DNA of 64,000 nt from Vibrio fluvialis. GTDB taxonomy: Bacteria; Pseudomonadota; Gammaproteobacteria; Enterobacterales; Vibrionaceae. Under the pieces are notes generated by a model, which was given only the letters and a program-made list of their open reading frames with translations, made no database searches and was not told the DNA's origin. The stretch is from the NCBI RefSeq assembly GCF_900460245.1, contig NZ_UHIP01000001.1, forward strand, positions 1,240,001-1,304,000. Reading direction: 5' to 3'. Below are positions 1 to 8,842 of this stretch, piece by piece (position 1 is the first letter of the stretch; every line of letters starts with the position of its first letter). The translations under genes were made by a program, and so were the position numbers.

Positions 1-435
1 GATGCCGACTTTGTGAAGTAGGGCAATGGCTTGGCGTTTACGCCAGGTAAAGCGCTCCCACCAGCGGCCTTCAAACGTCCGGAACGGGATTGACTCAATC
101 AGCTGTTTGCCCACCTCTTCCGACGGGTCAAGACAGGTTGACGGTTCCTGGAAAATCATCGCAACATCGCGGGCAATGACCCGGCGACGTTCACGTGGTG
201 TGAGTTGCAGCAGGTCTATATTACCAAGACGCATACGGTCAGCGGTAATACGCCAGTTCTCTTTGCCCACGCCAACAATGGCCTTGGCGACCAAACTCTT
301 ACCCGAGCCTGATTCACCCACCAGACCACGGATTTCGCCTTCGTTCATGGTCATGCTCATGCGGTCAACCGCTTTCACCAGACCCTGAGGCGTATCAATC
401 TCAATCGTGAGGTGACGAATATCGAGTAACGGCAT
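1..435 (-). CDS. sapD: SapD, peptide/polyamine ABC transporter ATPase (partial, 3' end outside window)
   Basis: Only the first 145 codons are inside the window; the reading frame stays open to base 1. The ATG at 435-433 overlaps the sapC stop by one base (TAATG), so the two are translationally coupled. The N-terminus shows an ABC ATPase of the oligopeptide class: the Walker A loop GESGSGKS lies at about residues 39-46 and the Q-loop region (MIFQEP) follows at about 89. SapD pairs with SapF to energise the SapBC permease; in E. coli the complex has been linked to putrescine export and, through SapD, to Trk potassium uptake, while in pathogens it is linked to antimicrobial-peptide resistance. 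The rest of sapD, and probably sapF, should lie to the left. Confidence 0.93.
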   Translation of the reverse strand, partial: MPLLDIRHLTIEIDTPQGLVKAVDRMSMTMNEGEIRGLVGESGSGKSLVAKAIVGVGKENWRITADRMRLGNIDLLQLTPRERRRVIARDVAMIFQEPSTCLDPSEEVGKQLIESIPFRTFEGRWWERFTWRKRQAIALLHKVGI

Positions 436-1322
436 TATTCGACTCCTGCATTTAACGCCTGACGGACACCTTCGCCCACCAGGTTAATCATTACCACGGT
501 ATACATAATTGCGATACCCGGCAGTGTTACTGTCCACGGCGCCAGATAAATCAGTTCGACTGAGTCACCCAAAATGGCGCCCCATTCGGTGCTCGGTGCT
601 TGGGCACCCAGACCGAGAAAGCCCAGAGCCGTGATATCCAGAATCGCGATGGACAGTGCCATGGTCACTTCAGATGCAATGACCGGCAGCACGTTAGGTA
701 AAATGGAATGCCACAACAGATACGAGTCATTTGCACCGTCGAGACGTGCGGCCATCACGTAATCTTTCTCTACTTCATTATGTACGGCAATGTAGAGCGA
801 ACGGATGAATCTTGGAATTAATGCCAGGCAAATAGCCAATAAAACGTTGAATTCACCAAAGCCGAGGAAAGCGACGAATATAATCGCTAGCAGCAGTGAC
901 GGAATAGACATCACGGTATCCAGCAGGTGGTTCAAAGTACTCGACAGCAAACCTCGGGTCATGCCTGCCAGAATGCCGATGCCGCAACCAATCACCGTCG
1001 CAATCACGGTAATGATGATTGCCGCGCCGAAAGTGAGGCGCGAACCATCAATCAGACGTGACAGAATGTCGCGTCCCAAATCGTCCGTACCAAGAAAGTA
1101 TTCAACGGTGCCGGATGGATCCCATGATGGTGGAATCAGCAATTCGCCCGATTGCATGTGCGGATCGTGTGGAGTAATCCAGTACGAGGTGAGGGTGACC
1201 ACCAGAATCAGAATCAGGCACCATAAGCCAAACATCGCCAGATTGTTCGCTTTGTAACTGCGCCAGAAGCGCTCGAACTGAGTCGGGATATGCTCTTCCT
1301 GATAAACGTTATTTGTTAGCAT
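435..1322 (-). CDS. sapC: SapC, ABC transporter permease
   Basis: Inner-membrane permease of the Sap system, 295 aa, the usual SapC length. A hydrophilic N-terminus of about 35 residues precedes the first membrane segment; a second cluster of membrane helices from about residue 95 carries the DppC/OppC-type BPD_transp_1 fold with the EAA-like cytoplasmic loop ([21 protein letters not shown] begins near residue 190). The gene starts 14 bases inside sapB and ends one base into sapD, so the whole set reads as one operon. Substrate cannot be told from the sequence alone. Confidence 0.95.
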   Translation of the reverse strand: MLTNNVYQEEHIPTQFERFWRSYKANNLAMFGLWCLILILVVTLTSYWITPHDPHMQSGELLIPPSWDPSGTVEYFLGTDDLGRDILSRLIDGSRLTFGAAIIITVIATVIGCGIGILAGMTRGLLSSTLNHLLDTVMSIPSLLLAIIFVAFLGFGEFNVLLAICLALIPRFIRSLYIAVHNEVEKDYVMAARLDGANDSYLLWHSILPNVLPVIASEVTMALSIAILDITALGFLGLGAQAPSTEWGAILGDSVELIYLAPWTVTLPGIAIMYTVVMINLVGEGVRQALNAGVE

Positions 1323-2271
1323 ACCATTCCTTCCTTACCAGCGGGTTGATCATTGCGCCGATCAGATCTGAGAGAATATTGGCGGTAAGCACCAGTGCGC
1401 CGACCGCGATCACACCCGCTTGAATCGAAACGTAATCCTGATTGGACAATGCGTCCAACAGCCAGCGACCAATCCCCGGCCAGTTAAAAATCGACTCGGT
1501 AATGATGGCGAGCGTCAGCATGCTGGATAACTGCACCCCGAATTTAGGAATGATGGGGGGAATGGCATTACGCAGCACGTGTTGAATCACGATCTCGTAG
1601 TAGGAGAGACCTTTGATCCGCGCGGCGCGTATGTAGTTCTGGCCCATGATGTCAGCGACCGAAGCGCGCATTAGGCGAATAACTTGTGTGGTAGGTGCGA
1701 GAGCGAGAACCAGACACGGCAGAATCATGTGCTCAATCACGCTCTGCAGCGCGTAACTACGGTAAGCGCCTTCTGCCAGAAACGCGTCAATCAGAGCAAA
1801 ACCTGTCACGTGTTCCACTTGGTAAAGCAGATCGTAACGGCCGGAAACCGGCAGCATTTCGTAGTGCAGCGAGAAGACCATAATCATCATCATTGCTACC
1901 CAGAACAGCGGAGCCGAATAGCCGGACATCGAAGTGAACGAAATGATGGTATCCAGCCATTTACCCTGCTTCATGCCTGCGACGGTGCCGATCGGAATAC
2001 CCACCAACAATGACAAAATGAACGCAATCAAACACAGCTCAAGTGTGGCCGGGAAGACGAGAACCAGTTCATGGGCAATCGGTACCCCGTTTTTGTTCAC
2101 GCCGAAGTTGAATTGCATCAGCTCGGTAATGTATTCCAGCCAGCCCTGCCAGAAGTCCTGAATTGCCCAGGGAGACTGGGGATCAAGGCGCAGCAGACTG
2201 TAGCCAACCATGGTCAGGATCAGCAGGGTGATCACGAACAGGTTAAAGCGGCGGATGGTGTAATTCAGCAT
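1309..2271 (-). CDS. sapB: SapB, ABC transporter permease
   Basis: Inner-membrane permease, 320 aa, DppB/OppB type. It begins with a membrane helix (residues about 8-27), followed by a periplasmic stretch and a five-helix permease core from about residue 80. The EAA loop (YIRAARIKGLSYYEIVIQHV) sits near residues 215-235. The ATG overlaps the sapA stop by one base, the same TAATG arrangement seen between sapC and sapD. It forms the heterodimeric channel with SapC. Confidence 0.95.
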   Translation of the reverse strand: MLNYTIRRFNLFVITLLILTMVGYSLLRLDPQSPWAIQDFWQGWLEYITELMQFNFGVNKNGVPIAHELVLVFPATLELCLIAFILSLLVGIPIGTVAGMKQGKWLDTIISFTSMSGYSAPLFWVAMMMIMVFSLHYEMLPVSGRYDLLYQVEHVTGFALIDAFLAEGAYRSYALQSVIEHMILPCLVLALAPTTQVIRLMRASVADIMGQNYIRAARIKGLSYYEIVIQHVLRNAIPPIIPKFGVQLSSMLTLAIITESIFNWPGIGRWLLDALSNQDYVSIQAGVIAVGALVLTANILSDLIGAMINPLVRKEWYANK

Positions 2272-3893
2272 TATTCCGTCACCCTCTCAACGGTATTGAA
2301 TGGTTCAACATTAAACGGGCTGAGACGAAAACCAGTCAGCGTTTTGTTGTACGCTTTAAACTGCATACCGTGAGCCAAAGGAATCACAGGAAACTCCTGA
2401 TTCAAAATGTTCTGTGCCTGTTTATACAGGTTGAGACGATAGCGCGGACGTTCCACTTCCAGCGCCAGATCAAGCAGGAAGTCAAAATCACTGTTACACC
2501 ACATCGCCACGTTCAGTCCGGCGCGGTTGGAATCACACGACAATAACGGGCGCAGGAAGTTATCCGGATCCCCGGTATCGCCTGTCCAGCCCGTCAGGAA
2601 GAGATCGATGTGCGAACGTTCGGACAGCTCGGTGCGATCCAGTCGGTCTTCCGGAATCAAATGCAGAGTCACGCCAATATCAGCCAGATTGGATTGAATC
2701 AGCTCGGCCGTTTTACGCGGACTCGGGTTATAAGCGCGTGGCTCCAGTGGTACGGACATACTCAGTTCCAGCCCTGATTCAAAACCCGCATCGCGCAGCA
2801 ACGCCATCGCGTAGTTACGATCGTAACGAACCTGAATGCTGTCTTTCTGATACGCCCAGGATGTTGGTGGCAGAATGTTGTAAGCAATACTCCCCGTGCC
2901 GTAGTAAACCGAATCAAGAATGTTCTGTCGGTTGATGGCAAAGTTAAGCGCTTTGCGCACGCGTACATCGTTCAGTGCCGGGTGCGAGGTGTTCACTGCA
3001 ATAAACGCTACGTTCATTGCTGGCTTCGCGTTGAGGATAATATTTGGCTGTTTTTCGATGATTGGAATTTGACTCGAAATAGGTGAGCTGAGCACGTCAC
3101 ATTCGTTACGCAGCAATTTCGCCAGCGTGCCTGTCCCGCGTTGGGAAATATCAAACACCACCTGCTGCATCTTCGCTGGACCATTCCAATAGGCCGGGTG
3201 ACGGCGCAGGCGGATTAAGTCGCGAATCTGGAATTCATCGAGATAAAACGGCCCCGTCCCGACCGGGTGAGTATCAATCAGTGACTTTTCGTCACGTGAA
3301 GCGAGCTTCTGGGCATACTCGTCGGATAAAATAACTGCGTGGGTGGTGGAGATGTTGGAGAGGAAACTGTTGTCAGCACGGCTCAGAGTGAATTTGACGG
3401 TGTCATCGTCCAATGCCTGCACATCAACCAGAAGGTTGGAGAAATCAATGCCAGCAAACCAAGGGTAGCTGCCGTTGCTCACGTAGTGGTAAGGGTTGGT
3501 GGTGTCGATAATGCGGCGGAAACTGAACACCACATCCTGCGCATTCATTGCACGAGTCGGCGTAAACCATTGGGTTGTCTGGAACTGAACCCCTTTACGC
3601 AGCTTGAATATGTATTCCGTTCCGCTGCTGTTTACCGTCCATTCGGTGGCCAGATTGGCAATCGGAAGATGAGTTTCAGGATCGAGTTTGAGCAGCGTGT
3701 CGTAAATCTGTGGGCTGAGAGCCTCAGAGGTGATGCCGCTATCGACGAGCTGAGGGTTAAACGTGCTCGGGCTTCCCTGACCACAGTAAACGAATCCGCT
3801 CTGGCGAATTTTGCTATGATCGATTTTCTCTCCACAACCTGCAAGCAGGCTGAGGCCGCATAATCCCAGCGTGAGTCGTAATAAAGTTTTCAT
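2271..3893 (-). CDS. sapA: SapA, periplasmic peptide-binding lipoprotein
   Basis: Solute-binding protein of the Sap transporter (SBP_bac_5, OppA/DppA class), 540 aa. I take the ATG at 3893: it begins a signal peptide with lipobox L-A-G-C (Cys20), whereas the upstream in-frame ATG at 3944 would put 17 non-signal residues in front. A lipobox is notable because the E. coli SapA is usually described as a soluble periplasmic protein; here it is probably anchored. First gene of sapABCD(F), with its promoter in 3894-4028. Confidence 0.93.
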   Translation of the reverse strand: MKTLLRLTLGLCGLSLLAGCGEKIDHSKIRQSGFVYCGQGSPSTFNPQLVDSGITSEALSPQIYDTLLKLDPETHLPIANLATEWTVNSSGTEYIFKLRKGVQFQTTQWFTPTRAMNAQDVVFSFRRIIDTTNPYHYVSNGSYPWFAGIDFSNLLVDVQALDDDTVKFTLSRADNSFLSNISTTHAVILSDEYAQKLASRDEKSLIDTHPVGTGPFYLDEFQIRDLIRLRRHPAYWNGPAKMQQVVFDISQRGTGTLAKLLRNECDVLSSPISSQIPIIEKQPNIILNAKPAMNVAFIAVNTSHPALNDVRVRKALNFAINRQNILDSVYYGTGSIAYNILPPTSWAYQKDSIQVRYDRNYAMALLRDAGFESGLELSMSVPLEPRAYNPSPRKTAELIQSNLADIGVTLHLIPEDRLDRTELSERSHIDLFLTGWTGDTGDPDNFLRPLLSCDSNRAGLNVAMWCNSDFDFLLDLALEVERPRYRLNLYKQAQNILNQEFPVIPLAHGMQFKAYNKTLTGFRLSPFNVEPFNTVERVTE

Positions 3894-4028
3894 ATTGAAA
3901 ATGAGTGTGAGAAACGAGGCAAATTCAGCGCATTTGTGCCTCAAAATCCCGCTAATTTACCATTCTTTGAGGTTTGAAACCAAGTGAAAAGGTTGATCTA
4001 ACTAGCTAAATAGCCAAGGAAGTTGCGC

Positions 4029-5027
4029 TCATTCCTGTTGATCGTTCAGCAACTGGTATTTTCTTACCATGCCTCGAAATTGATGATAGCTCAAACCCAA
4101 CAGCTGTGCGGCCTGGCGTTGGTTAAACTTTGCACTATTAAGCGCATGATTCAACAATGCCTTGTCCTGGTCTTCCTGCCACTGCTTGTAATCCATCGGT
4201 AGAGAAAACTCCGTCGCTCTGATATCGGTTGAATCAGGTTCAACTGTCTGAGCGATTGAGCTTGAGCGGCCAAACGGGTTAAACACCAGTTGATCGATGG
4301 GGAACTCTTCATTGCCGTGTTGATAGACCGCCCGCTCAATGACGTTTTTCAGTTCACGCACGTTACCCGGCCAGGCGTAGCCGAGTAATGCACTCACCGC
4401 GTGCTCGGTAAACCCGACAAACATCGGCAACGAGAGTTCTCGGCACATGCGAATCGCAAAATATTCGGCCAGCAGCAAAATATCTTCGCGGCGTTCACGC
4501 AGCGGTGGCAGATGAATGACATCAAACGCTAAACGGTCGAGCAGGTCAGCACGAAACTCGCCTTGTTCTGCCAGTTGAGGCAAATTTGCATTAGTGGCGC
4601 ACACCAAACGCACGTTGGCATTTAAAACCTGGCTTCCGCCAACACGTTCGTACTGACCATATTCAATGACCCGTAACAGCTTCTCCTGCACCGCAAGCGG
4701 AGCGGTCGCCAGTTCATCGAGAAACAGTGTGCCGCCTTCTGCACGCTCAAAACGTCCCTGATGGCGACCTTTTGAGCCGGTAAAGGATCCTGATTCATGA
4801 CCAAACAGCTCAGAGTCAATCAGTCCCTCGCTGAGGGTCGAGCAGTTCAACGCCACCAACGGCTGATCCCAACGTTTGGATAAATAGTGCAATCGTTGGG
4901 CGATCAGCTCTTTACCGGTTCCGCGTTCACCAATCACCAGCACAGGCCTTTCTATCGGCGCCAGGCGCGACACCTTATCCAGTACGGCGAGAAAAGCCGG
5001 AGATTCACCGATTAAATTATGCTGCAT
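4029..5027 (-). CDS. pspF: PspF, sigma54-dependent activator of the phage shock operon
   Basis: Bacterial enhancer-binding protein, 332 aa, without a receiver domain, as is typical for PspF. The AAA+ domain fills residues 1-240: Walker A GERGTGKE (33-40), Walker B GGTLFLDE, and the sigma54-contacting L1 loop, which here reads GSFTGS (80-85) instead of the usual GAFTGA. A C-terminal Fis-type helix-turn-helix lies at about 295-330. The start at 5027 is chosen because GAGGAGCG lies just upstream and E. coli PspF aligns there; the in-frame ATG at 5072 adds 15 poorly matching residues. It is divergent from pspA, whose sigma54 promoter lies between them; PspA inhibits PspF until membrane stress releases it. 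Confidence 0.95.
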   Translation of the reverse strand: MQHNLIGESPAFLAVLDKVSRLAPIERPVLVIGERGTGKELIAQRLHYLSKRWDQPLVALNCSTLSEGLIDSELFGHESGSFTGSKGRHQGRFERAEGGTLFLDELATAPLAVQEKLLRVIEYGQYERVGGSQVLNANVRLVCATNANLPQLAEQGEFRADLLDRLAFDVIHLPPLRERREDILLLAEYFAIRMCRELSLPMFVGFTEHAVSALLGYAWPGNVRELKNVIERAVYQHGNEEFPIDQLVFNPFGRSSSIAQTVEPDSTDIRATEFSLPMDYKQWQEDQDKALLNHALNSAKFNQRQAAQLLGLSYHQFRGMVRKYQLLNDQQE

Positions 5028-5152
5028 GATGCGCTCCTCGCGTTCAGTTATCGACTTGGCGAAATTTGCCAACAGTTAGCGAAATCGTTATTAGCATAGT
5101 GAAGCTTCAATCCATTAGCAATCTAAGTGACTGAAAAATAAAGAACGAAGAA

Positions 5153-5169
5153 TTGGCACGATTATTGGA
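5153..5169 (+). promoter_or_regulatory. sigma54 (-24/-12) promoter of pspABC
   Basis: TTGGCACGATTATTGGA fits the RpoN consensus (TGGCACG, four bases, TTGCA) with one mismatch in the -12 element, and lies about 115 bases before the pspA ATG. The divergent neighbour is the sigma54 activator PspF. Transcription should begin near 5181. I could not assign the upstream PspF enhancer or an IHF site with confidence. Confidence 0.88.
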
Positions 5170-5282
5170 AAACTATTGACAGATAACCACGATGAACCGC
5201 GACAGGCAATTCGGAAAGTTAGCCTTGTGTGTAAACCACTTTGCCGCGTCGCGAATCTACAGTCATTAGAAGGAGCATCACC

Positions 5283-5948
5283 ATGGGTATTTTTTCTCGT
5301 TTTGCCGATATTGTGAATTCCAACATCAGTGCTCTGCTCGATAAGGCAGAAGACCCGGAAAAAATGATTCGTCTGATCATTCAGGAAATGGAAGACACAT
5401 TGGTGGAAGTTCGCACCAATTCCGCGAAAGCCATTGCTGATAAGAAAGAGCTGGCGCGCAAGGTGGATGCCATTGACCAACAAATCGAAGATTGGCAGGT
5501 CAAGGCCACATTAGCGCTGAACAAACAACGTGAAGATCTGGCACGTGCAGCCTTGATTGAGAAACAAAAATTGCAAAACCTACTCAAAGGTTTGCATACT
5601 GAGCAGACTTTGGTGGAAGAGACCATTGATAAACTCACTGGCGAAATTGCCAAGCTGGAAAGCAAAATCACAGAAACGCGCGCTAAACAACAAGCGCTGG
5701 CGATTCGCAGTCAAGCTGCCAGCAATCGCCGTGACGTGCAACGTCATCTGCACACCAGCCGCACGGATGAAGCGATGGCTAAGTTTGAGCAATATTCACG
5801 CAAGGTGGATGAGCTTGAAGCGGAAGCGGATTTGTATGCGCAATCCGGCAAAGGGAAGTCATTAGAGCAAGAGTTTGCCGAACTGCAAGCGCAGGACGAA
5901 ATTGAACAAGAGTTGGCAAAGCTCAAAGAACAGATGAAACAAGACTAA
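5283..5948 (+). CDS. pspA: PspA, phage shock protein A (ESCRT-III-like membrane-stress effector)
   Basis: Peripheral inner-membrane protein, 221 aa, made almost entirely of long charged coiled-coil helices (about residues 25-215) after a short amphipathic N-terminal helix (MGIFSRFADIV). It has the PspA/IM30 length and profile. Start: ATG at 5283 after AGAAGGAG; the earlier in-frame ATG at 5241 falls in the leader and is rejected. PspA binds and inhibits PspF, and on proton-leak stress oligomerises at the membrane to stabilise it. First gene of the pspABC operon. Confidence 0.97.
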   Translation: MGIFSRFADIVNSNISALLDKAEDPEKMIRLIIQEMEDTLVEVRTNSAKAIADKKELARKVDAIDQQIEDWQVKATLALNKQREDLARAALIEKQKLQNLLKGLHTEQTLVEETIDKLTGEIAKLESKITETRAKQQALAIRSQAASNRRDVQRHLHTSRTDEAMAKFEQYSRKVDELEAEADLYAQSGKGKSLEQEFAELQAQDEIEQELAKLKEQMKQD

Positions 5949-5980
5949 TAAACACCAGTTCAAGAATTTAGGAGCGAGCT

Positions 5981-6214
5981 ATGGCCTCATTTTTCATTGC
6001 AGGACCTTTGGTTGTCTTTTTGATATTTGTGGCGCCACTCTGGCTGCTGCTGCATTACCGCAACAAACGCAAAATGGAAAACGGTCTGTCGCAGGAGGAT
6101 TTCGATGCGCTGCAGTCGCTGTCACAAAAAGCCAAAGGCCTCGAAGCACGAATTGACACACTAGAGCGTATTCTGGATGCGGAATCACCAAACTGGAGAC
6201 GCAACTATGAGTAG
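5981..6214 (+). CDS. pspB: PspB, phage shock protein B
   Basis: Small inner-membrane protein of 77 aa: one N-terminal transmembrane helix (about residues 3-24), then a cytoplasmic coiled coil with a leucine pattern (LSQKAKGLEARIDTLERIL). It has a clear Shine-Dalgarno sequence (AGGAGCG) and overlaps pspC by 8 bases. PspB and PspC sense membrane stress and draw PspA away from PspF. Confidence 0.95.
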   Translation: MASFFIAGPLVVFLIFVAPLWLLLHYRNKRKMENGLSQEDFDALQSLSQKAKGLEARIDTLERILDAESPNWRRNYE

Positions 6215-6596
6215 CCGAGAATTATATCGCGATCCGGTCAACGGTAAGTTGACGGGTGTGTGTGCGGGTCTGGCGAATTACTTTGGACTGGAAGTGTGGC
6301 TGGTACGCATTCTGGTGATTACAGTGGCCCTGCTTGGTGGCTTCGCTCTGGTCATCATTGCCTACCTTGCGCTGTCACTGATGTTGGAAAAACAGCCCGA
6401 ACAATATCGCGATTCGTTACGCAGCCAGCAATCTCATACGCTTAAAAGCAAGCCTTGGGAGCAGGGGCAGACGGCTCAGGCGTTGCTACAAACGCTGGAC
6501 CAAGACCTGACCAACGTGGAATCCCGCGTCCGTAAAATGGAGGCGTACGTGACCTCCGAGGCGTTTAAGGTCAATCGGGAATTCAGCAAACTGTAA
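6207..6596 (+). CDS. pspC: PspC, phage shock protein C (membrane stress sensor)
   Basis: Inner-membrane protein of 129 aa with a PspC domain: the signature region KLTGVCAGLANYFG (about residues 12-25) leads into one strongly hydrophobic segment (about 32-60), followed by a charged C-terminal tail with a heptad pattern. I chose the ATG at 6207, inside the end of pspB; the ATG at 6177 lies deeper in pspB and would add ten unrelated residues. Last gene of the operon: no pspD, pspE or pspG follows. Confidence 0.94.
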   Translation: MSSRELYRDPVNGKLTGVCAGLANYFGLEVWLVRILVITVALLGGFALVIIAYLALSLMLEKQPEQYRDSLRSQQSHTLKSKPWEQGQTAQALLQTLDQDLTNVESRVRKMEAYVTSEAFKVNREFSKL

Positions 6597-6613
6597 GCGA
6601 TATTCTCACTTCT

Positions 6614-6640
6614 GAGCGGTATTGGATGCCGCTCTCATTT
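6614..6640 (+). terminator. Possible weak terminator after pspC
   Basis: GAGCGG (6614-6619) pairs with CCGCTC (6629-6634), and the stem can extend three pairs inward. The following TCATTT is only a weak T tract, so read-through into the RND operon is possible. Confidence 0.4.
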
Positions 6641-6723
6641 CCCTGAATTTTCTGTGTCTTTTACGTAGCGATAACTCGCTGATTCGCCTATGTTTGATCT
6701 ATTAATCATCATAGGTGATGAAT

Positions 6724-7764
6724 ATGCGTAAAACGATAACTTTTTTATTGGTTTCTTCTGCCTTTCTTCATGGATGCAGCAGAGAGCTCCCCCCTGTGCC
6801 TGAGCCGGATTCCCGGCCTGCTAAATTGACCACCGTGTCAGTCGGCAACAATGAATTTTCCCGTCAATTTCCTGCTACCAGTGAAGCTGGCGATCGCGCT
6901 GTACTTGCGTTTCGTGTCCCCGGACAGCTGCAGTCAATCGACGTCAATGCCGGGCAAGCGGTTAAAAAGGGTGATGTGCTGGCGCAAATCAATCCTGACG
7001 AATATGCATTGCTAGAAAAGCAAGCCAAAGCCAACTTTTTGTTGGCGGATGTGCAGTACAAGCGATATCAGAAGCTGCGTGAGGATAAGGTGGTATCAGA
7101 GCAGGATTTCGATCAGGCGCAAGCCAACCACAATTCTGCCAAAGCAACCTGGGAACAAGCTAAAGCTAATCTCAGTTACACCCAGTTGCAGGCACCCTAT
7201 GACGGCACTATCTCCATCATTCCTGCGGAAAACTTCGAGTACGTTGCGGCAAAACAGGGTGTGATGAACATTCAGACCAATCAGATTCTGAAAGTGATTT
7301 TCTTGTTGCCAGACCACTTGCTCAACCGTTTTGCGCGAGGTGATGGCAATGATGTGCAGGCAACCATGGTCTTCGATTCCTTCCCCGATATGACTTTTCC
7401 CCTCCAGTTTCAGGAAATTGATACCGAAGCTGACCCTCAAACGGGGTCCTACAAAGTGACCATGGCAATGGAACGTCCCGCCGATGTTGGCATTTTGCCG
7501 GGGATGGCGGGCACGGTCAGAGCGTCGGTCGCAAAAGGCAGTGCTTCAACCGTGCCGCTGACTGCGCTGTTTGAACAAGACGGAAAACAGTTTGTCTGGC
7601 GCGTGGATAACGAGGGCATTGTCAGTCAGGTGCCAGTGGAGCTGAACGATAAACGTCAGGTATTAAGCGGGCTCAACGATGGCGATCGTATTGTCATTTC
7701 AGGCGTGAGCAGCATTCAGGCGGGCATCAAAGTTCGTGAATGGGTCAAAGAGCGGGGGCTATAA
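6724..7764 (+). CDS. vexI: RND efflux periplasmic adaptor lipoprotein (VexI-like)
   Basis: Membrane fusion protein of 346 aa. The signal peptide ends in a lipobox L-H-G-C (Cys18); then come a biotinyl-lipoyl-like half (about 60-90), a coiled-coil hairpin (95-145), the second lipoyl half, a beta barrel and a membrane-proximal domain. Start: the ATG at 6724 has AGGTGATG at good spacing; GTG 6715 and ATG 6718 overlap that site. It is the first of two adaptor genes before one pump, the arrangement I recall for V. cholerae vexIJK, which also follows psp; the symbol rests on that recall. The operon has no outer-membrane channel gene, so TolC is the likely partner. Confidence 0.85.
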   Translation: MRKTITFLLVSSAFLHGCSRELPPVPEPDSRPAKLTTVSVGNNEFSRQFPATSEAGDRAVLAFRVPGQLQSIDVNAGQAVKKGDVLAQINPDEYALLEKQAKANFLLADVQYKRYQKLREDKVVSEQDFDQAQANHNSAKATWEQAKANLSYTQLQAPYDGTISIIPAENFEYVAAKQGVMNIQTNQILKVIFLLPDHLLNRFARGDGNDVQATMVFDSFPDMTFPLQFQEIDTEADPQTGSYKVTMAMERPADVGILPGMAGTVRASVAKGSASTVPLTALFEQDGKQFVWRVDNEGIVSQVPVELNDKRQVLSGLNDGDRIVISGVSSIQAGIKVREWVKERGL

Positions 7765-7765
7765 C

Positions 7766-8842
7766 ATGAAACAGTGGCAAACCTATCTTATGACTTCGCT
7801 GGTGTTACTCGCTGGCTGTGGGCATCCTGACTCTTCGCCGCGCGACATGACTCCCAAAGTCAAAGTCACCAATCTCGGAAATAGCAGCAAGGACAGCCTT
7901 TATTTCCCTGCGGTGGCGAATGCGGCAGAGCGTTCGCATCTTAGTTTTCGGGTGAATGGCGAAATTCGTAAAATCAATGTGAAGGAAGGGGATCGAGTGA
8001 AGGCGGGCGATGTGATTGCCGAGTTGGACCCGACCGATTACCAGCTAAATGTGGATAATGCCCAAGCGCGCTATTCGGTGATTGACAGTCAGTATCGCCG
8101 CTCCAGTCCGTTGGTGGAGAAAGGCTTACTAGCCAAGTCGCAGTTTGATGAAATTGCGGCTCAGCGCCAAATCGCGATGGCAGAGCTCGAACTGGCCAAA
8201 CTGCGTTTGTCGTTTACTCAACTCAAAGCACCAGTAGAAGGGATCATTTCTCGCGTTAATGTCGATCAGTTTGAAAACGTTCAGGTGGGGCAGCAAGTGG
8301 TCAATATCCACAGCCTCGACAATATCGAAGTGCTGATTCAACTGCCTGATCGTTACCATGCGACTCAACCGACTACCAAAGAACTGTCAAAGATTCGGGC
8401 GCTGGTCAGAGTGCCAAGCGGTAATGAATATGAAGCTCAGGTCAAAGAGTTTACTACCGAGCCGGATCCTTCAACGGGCACGTTCACTGTCACGTTGACA
8501 CTGCCGATGCCAGAAAATGAATTGATTCTGGATGGAATGGCGGTAGAAGTCACGGCAAAACAAGGGGTTGAACATTTAAATCCGACCGGCACCGCAGTGG
8601 TTCCGGTGGAAGCCGTTTTTAATGGCGACGGAGATGAGCTGAATCGCACGCAAAAATTTGTCTGGGTTCTGAATGCAGACAACAGCGTGTCGAAGCATTT
8701 AGTACGCCTGGGTAACGCTTCTAAAACTCAGGTACAAATTGTTGAAGGGATTACGGCTGAGGATTCGGTAGTGGTGGCGGGGCTTTCCCGATTGCGTGAC
8801 GGAATGACTGTGAGTGTGGTGAAGGAGATGGCCCATGAGTGA
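7766..8842 (+). CDS. vexJ: RND efflux periplasmic adaptor lipoprotein (VexJ-like)
   Basis: Second membrane fusion protein, 358 aa, with lipobox L-A-G-C (Cys18) and the same domain order as its neighbour: lipoyl halves around a short helical hairpin (about 85-130), then beta barrel and membrane-proximal domain. It is only moderately similar to VexI, so the pair looks like diverged paralogues rather than a recent duplication. The ATG at 7766 follows the vexI stop by one base; the longer in-frame start at 7736 lies in vexI and is rejected. It overlaps the pump gene by 8 bases. Confidence 0.85.
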   Translation: MKQWQTYLMTSLVLLAGCGHPDSSPRDMTPKVKVTNLGNSSKDSLYFPAVANAAERSHLSFRVNGEIRKINVKEGDRVKAGDVIAELDPTDYQLNVDNAQARYSVIDSQYRRSSPLVEKGLLAKSQFDEIAAQRQIAMAELELAKLRLSFTQLKAPVEGIISRVNVDQFENVQVGQQVVNIHSLDNIEVLIQLPDRYHATQPTTKELSKIRALVRVPSGNEYEAQVKEFTTEPDPSTGTFTVTLTLPMPENELILDGMAVEVTAKQGVEHLNPTGTAVVPVEAVFNGDGDELNRTQKFVWVLNADNSVSKHLVRLGNASKTQVQIVEGITAEDSVVVAGLSRLRDGMTVSVVKEMAHE

